Below are positions 5,829 to 13,228 of a stretch of DNA of 14,251 nt, piece by piece. Numbering within the stretch: position 1 is the first letter of the stretch; every line of letters starts with the position of its first letter. Under the pieces are notes generated by a model. It did not search any database and was not told the DNA's origin. It was given only the letters and a program-made list of their open reading frames with translations. Both the position numbers and the translations under genes were made by a program. The stretch is from an uncultured Dorea sp. (GTDB taxonomy: Bacteria; Bacillota; Clostridia; Lachnospirales; Lachnospiraceae): positions 1,372 through 15,622 of the forward strand of contig CAJULU010000049.1 in assembly GCA_910587575.1 (NCBI GenBank), read 5' to 3'.

Positions 5829-8058
5829 CATCTTCCTCCTTAATCATTCTTAAAATAAAGATCCTCGACTGATAATCTCCCTGCCTTGTAGTATCGGGGC
5901 GTATTCCAGAAGCATAATCAGAAATAACCATTCCTGTATACATCAGCTCATCTCCGTAATAACTTCCCTCTCTTCCCTCAATACAGTATCTGGCGCCCTC
6001 TTGAAGACCTTTTAATCTTAATCTCTGATACGGTGCATTGGCCGGCTGTCGTATCCTGTAATAAGCGGCTAAAATAATCCTTTTATCCTCAGAAACGACC
6101 ATCCACGCTGCCTCGTCCCCTTCAAAAGGACTTAAGAGGCGGTAAAATACTCCTTCTGCAATCAGACTTCTGTACATTTTATAAAATGCAATCTGCTCTT
6201 TTATCTCCTGCTTTTCCTCTATACTGAGCGTATTCAGATCCATCTCATATCCAAAGCATCCAAAATACGCCACATCCGCCCGGGTCTTAAGGGGCGTATT
6301 CCGAAAGGTCTGATGGTTCGGCACGGCCGATACATGACAGCCCATAGAGCTTAAGGGATAGACGACCGAGGTCCCGTACTGAATACGGATACGCTCGATG
6401 GCATCCGTATTGTCCGACGTCCAGCACTGGGGAGCATAATAGAGCATTCCCGGGTCAAATCTCGCTCCGCCGCTGGCACAGGATTCAAAAAGAATCTCCG
6501 GGAATTCCTCCTCAAGCCTTTCGTACAGCCGGTATACTCCAAGTACATATTGGTGGAACAGCTTCCCCTGCGCCTCTGGCTCACAGTTCTGAGAGAAGGC
6601 TTCCGAAATACTTCTGTTCATATCCCATTTAATATAAGAAACCTCTGCATCCTTAAGCACCGAAACGATCCTGTCTCCGATTCCTTCTACCACCTCTTCC
6701 TTGGAAAAATCCAGCACATACTGATTTCTTCCGTGGCACATCTGACGGTAGGGAACCCGGATCAGCCATTCTGGATGTTTCCGGTACAGTTCACTGTCCT
6801 TGCTGATCATCTCCGGCTCAATCCACAGTCCGAACTTCATGCCAAGCTTCCCGATCTTCTGTGCAAGCCCCTGAATTCCGCCTGGCAGCTTCTCCAGGTT
6901 GGGATACCAGTCGCCAAGAGATGAGGTATCGTCATCCCGCCTGCCAAACCATCCGTCATCAAGAACCAGCATTTCCACACCCAGGTCCTTTGCCGTTTCT
7001 GCAATTTCCAGAATTTTATCTTCCGTAAAATCCATGAAAACCGCCTCCCAGCTGTTGATCACTACCGGACGGGCCATATCCCTCCATTTTCCTCTTGCCA
7101 GTCTCTTTCTGTAAAGCTTATGGTAGACCTGGCTCATTCCGTTTAAGCCGTCCTGCGAATATACGAGAACCGCCTCCGGAGTCTGAAAACTTTCTCCCCT
7201 CCTCAAAGTCCATGCAAATCCCTCTGGATGAATCCCTGCCATTACCCTTGCCACTCCGAATGTATCCACATTCACCTGGCCGATAAAATTACCGCTGTAT
7301 ACCAGGCTTACGCCTGTCACTTCTCCGGTATGTTCGGTTGTCTCATGCCTTTTCAGGGCAAAAAACGGATTAAACTGATGGCTGCTGTGCCCGCGCATAC
7401 TGTATACCGCCTGTACTCCCTCATGCAGAGGATGGATTTTTATGTACCGCTCCCGTGCCCACGCTCCCGTCAGAGTCACCATATCGTAATCCGCATCCGG
7501 CAGGTCAAGGCAAAGACTCATGGCATTTTTCAGTACAACCGGCTCTTCTCCTTCCTGTCTGAAAAAGGCATTCCGGCAGATTACCGGAAACTCCCGGAAA
7601 ATCGTATAGGACAAGGTCAGTTTCGTACCCGTCACACTCTCCTTAAGAAAAATCTCCAGGGTTTCCGCCTCGTCTTCCACCTCTGCATACACTGCCGGCA
7701 GGCCGGACAGTTTCTTTTTCCCGTTAAAAATACGGTATCCGTCATAGACAAACTCTGACACCCTGCTTCCGTCTGTCTGCCAAAGCTCATAGGCCGGATA
7801 TCTCATATCCCCTCTCCCGTAAGAAGGATATTCCTGCCTTAAATATTCCATGGAAAACTGGCGGTTTCCCTCAAACGCACATGGCGCCATATCCTTTATC
7901 CCATACTCGATCAGATGCTGAAAACTGTCTGAATCATGAATCCTCTTACCGTAATAAATCTGGCCAGGATGCCCGTTTTCCAAAATTCCTAAAATATAGC
8001 TGATATCCTGATTGTATAAATGAAACTCTTTTGTCCTCTCATGAAATACGATCCCCAT
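5821..8058 (-). CDS. GH36 alpha-galactosidase
   Basis: A retaining glycosidase that removes terminal alpha-galactose (melibiose, raffinose or galactosylated glycans). At 745 residues it has the full length of tetrameric bacterial GH36 enzymes: an N-terminal beta-sandwich (to about 330), a TIM barrel (about 330-620) and a C-terminal beta domain. Motifs in order: the DDGWFG substrate-binding element (367-372), LWIEPEM, the nucleophile D479 in YIKWDMNR, ESCASGGARFD (525-535), and the acid/base D549 in TSDNTDA. These positions nearly match those of Geobacillus AgaA. The usual last Gly of the SGGG stretch is Ala here. No signal peptide is present, so it acts in the cytoplasm on imported substrate. 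The start MGIVFHERTKEFHLYN is typical and follows a modest AGAGGG site. It lies 21 bases after the PLP gene and overlaps the oxidoreductase downstream. High confidence in family; natural substrate unknown. Confidence 0.95.
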   Translation of the reverse strand: MGIVFHERTKEFHLYNQDISYILGILENGHPGQIYYGKRIHDSDSFQHLIEYGIKDMAPCAFEGNRQFSMEYLRQEYPSYGRGDMRYPAYELWQTDGSRVSEFVYDGYRIFNGKKKLSGLPAVYAEVEDEAETLEIFLKESVTGTKLTLSYTIFREFPVICRNAFFRQEGEEPVVLKNAMSLCLDLPDADYDMVTLTGAWARERYIKIHPLHEGVQAVYSMRGHSSHQFNPFFALKRHETTEHTGEVTGVSLVYSGNFIGQVNVDTFGVARVMAGIHPEGFAWTLRRGESFQTPEAVLVYSQDGLNGMSQVYHKLYRKRLARGKWRDMARPVVINSWEAVFMDFTEDKILEIAETAKDLGVEMLVLDDGWFGRRDDDTSSLGDWYPNLEKLPGGIQGLAQKIGKLGMKFGLWIEPEMISKDSELYRKHPEWLIRVPYRQMCHGRNQYVLDFSKEEVVEGIGDRIVSVLKDAEVSYIKWDMNRSISEAFSQNCEPEAQGKLFHQYVLGVYRLYERLEEEFPEILFESCASGGARFDPGMLYYAPQCWTSDNTDAIERIRIQYGTSVVYPLSSMGCHVSAVPNHQTFRNTPLKTRADVAYFGCFGYEMDLNTLSIEEKQEIKEQIAFYKMYRSLIAEGVFYRLLSPFEGDEAAWMVVSEDKRIILAAYYRIRQPANAPYQRLRLKGLQEGARYCIEGREGSYYGDELMYTGMVISDYASGIRPDTTRQGDYQSRIFILRMIKEEDDE

Positions 8059-8079
8059 AATCCGCCCTCTTTTTATCCT

Positions 8080-9240
8080 TTATATTTTCTCAAGCCCCTG
8101 TTCCAGATCCCGGATCAACAGTCCGGCTCCCTCAAGCCCGCAGTGAATTCTTATGATACCGCTGGATCCCCGCATAGTTCTGGATACTTCTTCACTCTGC
8201 CTTGCATACGGCATCATGACAAGACTCTCAAATCCCCCCCAGGAAACACCTATCTTAAATATACGAAGTTCCTGGCAGAACCTCTTTGCATCCTCCAGAC
8301 TGCCGTCTATCTCAAAGCTTAAAAGCCCTGTGCTTCCTGACTGCTGTCTTTCAATCAGCTCACGCTGGGGATGTGACTTTAATCCTGTATAATACACCTT
8401 TTTCACCTTCGGGTGATTTTCCAGATATGCGGCTGCTTTTCCTGCCACTCTTTCATGCTCCTTTACTCTCACCTCCAGGGTTCTCAGTCCCCTCAGGATA
8501 AGCCATCCCTCCATCGGTCCGATAATACTTCCCAGCTGTTCCCTTAAGATCCGTATTTCCTCCCCGAGTGCCGGCTCCTTAACCGTAAGAACCCCGCCGA
8601 TCAGATCACTGTGCCCGCCCATATATTTGGAAGTGGTATGCATCACATAATCAGCCCCCAGTGCAAGCGGTTTCTGATAGATGGGAGTACAGAAGGTGTT
8701 GTCAATATAGACCCTTGCCCCCCTGCTTTTTGCAAGTTCACTGACTCCTCTGATATCCTGCACCGAAAAAACAACAGAAGAAGGACTTTCCAGAACTACA
8801 AGCTGCGTATCATCCCGGAAGGCCTCACGGAATTCCTCCACCGTATCGCCATCCACAAAGGTCGTTTCAATATTCATATGCTCCCTTAAGTAACCCAGGA
8901 GAAAATTCTTAAGCGGCCCATAGGCATTGCGGATACAGATCACATGTCCTCCCACTTTACAGGAAGCAAGCACTGCAGCGGCAGCCGCGCTCATTCCGGA
9001 GGAAAACACATAGCTGACACAGCCTTCCTCCAGCGCCGCAATCTTCTCTTCAAGAATCCGTACCGTCGGATTCTGCACTCTTCCGTAACAATACGTGTGC
9101 TTATCTGTTTTGTCGCTGTCATAGTAATCATCAATAGTGTCAAATACATGCAGAGAATTCATAAATACAGGCGGTACAATCGCATTGTAATAGCGCTCAT
9201 ATTCCTCCCCCCAATGTTCCAGAATCAGTCCTGTGTCCAT
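8080..9240 (-). CDS. Cys/Met-metabolism PLP-dependent enzyme (cystathionine gamma-synthase/lyase family)
   Basis: A 386-residue fold-type I PLP enzyme, normal length for the trans-sulfuration family. Visible landmarks: Y52-G53-R54 then NPT, which binds the cofactor phosphate of the neighbouring subunit; SSGMSA (80-85), the phosphate loop; Y106, stacking on the cofactor; D180 in YIDNTF, contacting the pyridine nitrogen; the Schiff-base lysine K205 in HTTSKYMGGHSD; and R364 near the C-terminus, which holds the substrate carboxylate. Family members make or break C-S bonds at the beta or gamma carbon of amino acids (cystathionine synthase or lyase, methionine gamma-lyase). Two family positions deviate: YGR instead of YSR, and R-I-H-C-G-L-E where R-(L/I)-S-V-G-x-E is usual. 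Exact reaction cannot be assigned. An AGGAGGA site (9248-9254) lies 7 bases from the ATG. Its place between a regulator and a glycosidase is unusual for sulfur metabolism. Confidence 0.88.
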   Translation of the reverse strand: MDTGLILEHWGEEYERYYNAIVPPVFMNSLHVFDTIDDYYDSDKTDKHTYCYGRVQNPTVRILEEKIAALEEGCVSYVFSSGMSAAAAAVLASCKVGGHVICIRNAYGPLKNFLLGYLREHMNIETTFVDGDTVEEFREAFRDDTQLVVLESPSSVVFSVQDIRGVSELAKSRGARVYIDNTFCTPIYQKPLALGADYVMHTTSKYMGGHSDLIGGVLTVKEPALGEEIRILREQLGSIIGPMEGWLILRGLRTLEVRVKEHERVAGKAAAYLENHPKVKKVYYTGLKSHPQRELIERQQSGSTGLLSFEIDGSLEDAKRFCQELRIFKIGVSWGGFESLVMMPYARQSEEVSRTMRGSSGIIRIHCGLEGAGLLIRDLEQGLEKI

Positions 9241-9252
9241 AGCCGTCTCCTC

Positions 9253-9280
9253 CTATATGCTATAATCTATATGCTATAAT
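9253..9280. repeat. Perfect 14-bp tandem repeat before the PLP gene
   Basis: The unit ctatatgctataat occurs twice back to back, at 9253-9266 and 9267-9280, in the 63-base gap between the regulator stop and the PLP gene start. The first copy touches the ribosome site of the PLP gene. Each copy contains tgctataat, an extended -10-like element on the plus strand. Possible roles are repeated operator half-sites for the adjacent GntR-type regulator, or a slippage-prone element altering spacing before translation. Confidence 0.8.
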
Positions 9281-9285
9281 ATAGC
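9273..9285. promoter_or_regulatory. 13-bp perfect palindrome, candidate GntR-type operator
   Basis: gctata-a-tatagc is a perfect inverted repeat with a single central base. It overlaps the second copy of the tandem repeat, and FadR-type regulators bind short palindromes of this size. The core tataatat recurs, in the opposite orientation, at the -10 of the regulator's own promoter (minus strand, 10029-10036). This suggests, but does not show, that both are sites for the same protein. AT-rich composition makes chance similarity possible. Confidence 0.45.
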
Positions 9286-9303
9286 TTTGAATAAAAACAT
9301 AAT

Positions 9304-10002
9304 TTATTCTTTTCTCAACTGGCGCACAATCTCCTTGTAAACAGAGTCCAGAAGCTTGTGATTGATTCTCTGGGCTTTCTTTTCATTCCTCTCACGCAGT
9401 GCATAATACAACTCACCATGATAAGGCATACTGGCCTTGAACGGTTCCTTCATGTCTAACGGGAACTGCCAGAGTCTGTCCGTATATTCATTCAGCAGCA
9501 GAAGCAGCTTATAAAACACTTCATTATGGCACATCTTATAAATCTTGTCATGAAAAGCCTTGTCCTCCGCAGTATCCTGCTCACCGGCATCAATCTTCTT
9601 TATAAGGGCAGCCAGGCTTCTGCCCAGATCATCCAGTTCTTCCTCTGTGGCCGTCCGGATAATCATATGTATCAGCTCGTTCTCCATCGCCCTTCTTGCT
9701 TCCAGCACTTCCAGAAGCTTTTCTTTTTCTAAAGTAAAACCCAGCAAAGCCTCTACAGACTGCTTTTCCTGTTCCCCGGATCCTACATAGATCCCTTTTC
9801 CGTTCTTGACCTCTACAATCCTGTCTGCCTCCAACGTCTTAAATGCTTCTCTTAAGGCTGTCCGGCTGACCTGCATCATCTCAATAAATTCCCCCTGGGA
9901 CGGAAGGCGGTCGCCTTCTTTTAATCCATGCTCTTCAATATAAGACTGAATATATTTAATTATCTCGGATTGCAGAGAAATTCTCTTTATTGGCGCTGTC
10001 AT
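9304..10002 (-). CDS. GntR-family transcriptional regulator, FadR/FCD subfamily
   Basis: A 232-residue DNA-binding regulator. The N-terminal winged helix-turn-helix (about 5-74) shows the GntR pattern: G-D-R-L-P-S-Q-G-E (30-38), the recognition region V-S-R-T-A-L-R-E-A (45-53), L57 and the wing G-K-G-I-Y-V (68-73). The all-helical FCD effector domain covers about 95-225. Its metal and ligand pocket is intact: D147-x3-H151, H195 and H215. Such pockets usually bind a metal and an organic acid or sugar acid. Members usually repress their own operon until the effector is present. The start ATG 10000-10002 follows an AGGAG site and a perfect consensus promoter. It is the first gene of the presumed operon running through PLP enzyme, GH36, oxidoreductase and transporter. 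The effector is unknown, but a breakdown product of the imported substrate is likely. Confidence 0.93.
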   Translation of the reverse strand: MTAPIKRISLQSEIIKYIQSYIEEHGLKEGDRLPSQGEFIEMMQVSRTALREAFKTLEADRIVEVKNGKGIYVGSGEQEKQSVEALLGFTLEKEKLLEVLEARRAMENELIHMIIRTATEEELDDLGRSLAALIKKIDAGEQDTAEDKAFHDKIYKMCHNEVFYKLLLLLNEYTDRLWQFPLDMKEPFKASMPYHGELYYALRERNEKKAQRINHKLLDSVYKEIVRQLRKE

Positions 10003-10030
10003 ATGAACTCCTGTCCTGTATTCTGGAAAT

Positions 10031-10059
10031 ATTATACAATACCCGACTTTTTATGTCAA
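10031..10059 (-). promoter_or_regulatory. Perfect consensus sigma-A promoter for the regulator-led operon
   Basis: On the minus strand TTGACA (10054-10059) and TATAAT (10031-10036) both match consensus exactly, with the optimal 17-base spacer (10037-10053). The -35 box is embedded in the last Leu-Thr codons of the alpha-mannosidase, and the spacer begins with its TAA stop. Predicted transcription start is near 10024, giving a leader of about 22 bases before the regulator ATG. A promoter this strong normally needs a repressor, which fits a self-repressing GntR protein. Confidence 0.9.
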
Positions 10060-13000
10060 TATAAACAAATCTTTCACTCTAAATGTTTTTATTTCATACG
10101 GTTTGAACACAATTTCCACCGACTGCCCGGTTATCTTTAGTTCTCTTTCGTTTTCTTCCATAAGACTGCATTCATAGATATGTGAGATTTTTTTATGAAA
10201 ATGTATCTTTGTTCTGGTATACCTGTTCTTGTTCTCATACATACGGACAATGGCTCCGTCTCCATTCTCTGCCCTCTTTATTACCTCTACGAAACAGTTG
10301 CCTGCATCACAGGTGAGGAATCCTTCCTGGCACCGTTTTCCTTCATTCGCCCCCTGAAGCGCTGTAACAAGGGGAACATTTAAGTTATAGGCCATCTCAA
10401 TGGTCTTCGCATCCTGCCATCTTCCGGAATGGGGATAAATAGAATAGGTAAAGTCATGGGTTCCGATATCTGCATTCTCGTTGGGATAGGTCCCTGCCTT
10501 TATCAATGTCAGAGACAGATTGCCCTCTTTAATCCCATATCCATATTTACAGTCATTTAATAAACTAATCCCATTGTTATCCTCAGACAGGTCTGCCCAC
10601 TTATGTCCGCATGCTTCAAACTTGGCCGTATCCCAGCTGTGATTGTTCGTGGTCTCCCTTTCTACACTGCCGAACTGAATCTCATACGCCGCTCTTGCCG
10701 CATTCACATTCACCGGGAAATTCACCCGCAATAATACATGGTGCTCCCTCCAGTCGGCATGAGTCTCAAAATCAATTCTCGGAATCTTATGATAGAGATG
10801 GATTCTCTGGGTAACGACGGAATCTGCAAACTGTTTCTGAATCTCCAATGTTTTCCGTACCGTTCCATCTTCCACAACTCGGATATCTGAAACTCTTTCC
10901 GCCTGGTATGGCTTTTTCTTATAGTAAACGTCAATATCCCAGTTATCCCAGTTCATCGGCCTGTCTTCATACGTTACCAGTTCATTTCCTTTTTTGCCTT
11001 GCTGAATGAATTCCTTACCCGTTTCTTTTTCAATCAGTGAGAGGATCTCCATCTCTTCATTGAAAACAACGCGGTAGAATTCATTTTCAAAATGCCCGTC
11101 CCATTCATGGAAAGACGGCTTCAGGGTTCCCGGAACATAGTAAAACACTTTATATCCCAATGCCGGTATTCCTTCTGCATAGAATACCGTTCTGCCATCC
11201 CAGGTCTTCTGCACAGGGATGTCTTTGTCCATTTCATCCGCCGCCCTGACAGCCCCGGCATCCGCAAGACCGTCTGCAAAGACCAGATCATCCCTTACAT
11301 AACCCTGCGTATTATAGACAACGATTGCATGATTCTCTGTACAGATGTTCTTAGCCCCCTCAGCCGCCATTTTCTGCAGGGCGGCCTTCCCCTGCCTGTA
11401 GATCTCTTCATATTCCCGGTCTGTCTGGTCATACACCGCCTCAATGCAGGACCCAGGAACAATATCATGAAACTGATTCTGAAGCAGAATCTGCCATCCC
11501 CGCTCAATCACCTCTTCCGGGTATGGAATCCCTTGATCCGCAAGCATAGAGGCCAGGGTTTCAAGCTGCATGTATAAGATTTCATTCTTTCTGTTATATC
11601 TTTTATTTTTTCCAATAGAAGTCAGTGTTCCCCGGTGGTATTCAAAATATAATTCCCCGTCCCATCTCGGCATATCAGGATGATCTGCAATCGCTTCATA
11701 TGTCCTGTCAAAAAAGTCCTGTTCGAATTCCTGCTCGATTCGGGGAATCCCTGGTATTCCATAGCGAAGCCTCCTGGCATTTTCCAGCATTTCCTTTGTA
11801 GGACCGCCGCCGCCGTCCCCAAATCCAAACAGCATAATCGTATTTTCTGTCAGATCCCGGTTCTGGAATCTTTTCAATGTACCAAGAGTCATATTAGGAT
11901 TGATGATTCCGGTGTAAGTAGTTGTATTTCTCGTATCTGTAAAGGCTATATTATTTCCCATGGACTGATCATAATCACACGTGGTCGGCATAAATACAAA
12001 CACTTCGCTTCCGTCAATCCCTCTCCACAGGAAAGTGTCATTGGGCAGCTGGTTATACTGGTTCCATGCAATCTTTGTGGTCATGAAATAGGGAATCCCT
12101 GATTTTTTCAATATCTGGGGCAGGGAGGCACAATATCCAAACGCATCCGGCAGCCATAAGGATTTGCTTTGGGTGCCGAATTCTTCCCGGTAAAATCTGT
12201 CGCCCTTCAGGATCTGTCTTACGAGGGACTCCCCGCCCGTGAGATTACAGTCTGCTTCCAGCCACATGGCGCCGTCCGTCTCCCAGCGTCCTTCACTGAT
12301 CCTTTCCTTGATTCTTTCATACATCCCAGGATTTTGTTCCTTTACAAACTGATACAGAACCGGCTGGCTGGACATAAACTTGTACTCCGGGTACTGCTCC
12401 ATCAGCCGCAGAACCGTTGCAAAACTGCGAAGCACTTTTTCTCTTGTCTGTTCCACCGTCCATAACCAGGCAACGTCAATATGTGTATGCCCGATGGCGC
12501 TTACCAACGGAGCATTCCTGTCTGTTTCCGTATAGAATTCCCGGATCAGTGACTGCTCTGCCCTTTCCAGGGAGTCATAGAATCCCCTGCTGTAAGGCTT
12601 CCTCAAATCAATCTGATCAGCCGCTTCCCTGAGTTTTAAAAGAATCCTCCTGCTGTTTTCTCTATCACTGTTTTTCAAAAGCCTTGCGCTCTGTACCGGG
12701 ATAGAAAAATCATAATAAAATTTTTCTACTGCATCATCAATCTCTATCAGATTGCTTCTGAATATCAGGTCTCCCGGGACCGATCCGCTGTAGATCAGCA
12801 TTGCAATCTCATATTCCCTGCCCGCCTGTGCACAGCCGGAAATCGTAACCTCTCTGTGATTCACATCTATGCCCTGAATCAGCTCCCCGTTGATATAAAA
12901 AAGCATCTGGGGATTCGTTGCATCCCATTGTCCTTCTCTTCCTGAAATCAGTTGAAATTCCACATGTTTCTGATCCATCTCCTTTGGGATGACAATGGTT

Positions 13001-13206
13001 GTCCGAAGCCATCGGTGTGCGTTAAGTTCTGTCCAGGGTGTTTCAATCTGATAATCCTGCCAGCCGCTCACATCACAACTCTCTCCTCCTGCCTGCTTCC
13101 CCTCGCACATCTTATAGTGACTGACCGGAATACAGACAGGACATCTCAGTTTCTCAATATCCGCCGTCAGCCGTTCCATTCTTTCCAACTCAAATAATAG
13201 ACTCAT
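10051..13206 (-). CDS. GH38 alpha-mannosidase
   Basis: A zinc-dependent retaining alpha-mannosidase of about 1051 residues, the size of the MAN2C1-like cytoplasmic class. Numbering from the preferred start: an N-terminal beta region precedes the catalytic domain, which begins at S-A-I-G-H-T-H-I-D. Zinc ligands are H242 and D244 (HIDVAW), the nucleophile D354 in LWLPDAFGY, and H580 in NQFHDIVPGS. GEGRWE-like ERISEGRWETDG and the C-terminal beta-sandwich domain follow family layout. Without a signal peptide it should act inside the cell, trimming alpha-mannose from imported oligosaccharides or glycopeptides. Two starts are possible: ATG 13216-13218 with a weak AGGA, or ATG 13204-13206, four codons later, with GGAGG (13212-13216) at 5 bases. 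The second is preferred. It lies 10-22 bases after the M20 gene, so the two are co-transcribed. Its 3' end carries the -35 box of the next promoter. Confidence 0.95.
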   Translation of the reverse strand: MSLLFELERMERLTADIEKLRCPVCIPVSHYKMCEGKQAGGESCDVSGWQDYQIETPWTELNAHRWLRTTIVIPKEMDQKHVEFQLISGREGQWDATNPQMLFYINGELIQGIDVNHREVTISGCAQAGREYEIAMLIYSGSVPGDLIFRSNLIEIDDAVEKFYYDFSIPVQSARLLKNSDRENSRRILLKLREAADQIDLRKPYSRGFYDSLERAEQSLIREFYTETDRNAPLVSAIGHTHIDVAWLWTVEQTREKVLRSFATVLRLMEQYPEYKFMSSQPVLYQFVKEQNPGMYERIKERISEGRWETDGAMWLEADCNLTGGESLVRQILKGDRFYREEFGTQSKSLWLPDAFGYCASLPQILKKSGIPYFMTTKIAWNQYNQLPNDTFLWRGIDGSEVFVFMPTTCDYDQSMGNNIAFTDTRNTTTYTGIINPNMTLGTLKRFQNRDLTENTIMLFGFGDGGGGPTKEMLENARRLRYGIPGIPRIEQEFEQDFFDRTYEAIADHPDMPRWDGELYFEYHRGTLTSIGKNKRYNRKNEILYMQLETLASMLADQGIPYPEEVIERGWQILLQNQFHDIVPGSCIEAVYDQTDREYEEIYRQGKAALQKMAAEGAKNICTENHAIVVYNTQGYVRDDLVFADGLADAGAVRAADEMDKDIPVQKTWDGRTVFYAEGIPALGYKVFYYVPGTLKPSFHEWDGHFENEFYRVVFNEEMEILSLIEKETGKEFIQQGKKGNELVTYEDRPMNWDNWDIDVYYKKKPYQAERVSDIRVVEDGTVRKTLEIQKQFADSVVTQRIHLYHKIPRIDFETHADWREHHVLLRVNFPVNVNAARAAYEIQFGSVERETTNNHSWDTAKFEACGHKWADLSEDNNGISLLNDCKYGYGIKEGNLSLTLIKAGTYPNENADIGTHDFTYSIYPHSGRWQDAKTIEMAYNLNVPLVTALQGANEGKRCQEGFLTCDAGNCFVEVIKRAENGDGAIVRMYENKNRYTRTKIHFHKKISHIYECSLMEENERELKITGQSVEIVFKPYEIKTFRVKDLFILT

Positions 13207-13228
13207 TTTCCCCTCCATTTATCCTGGT

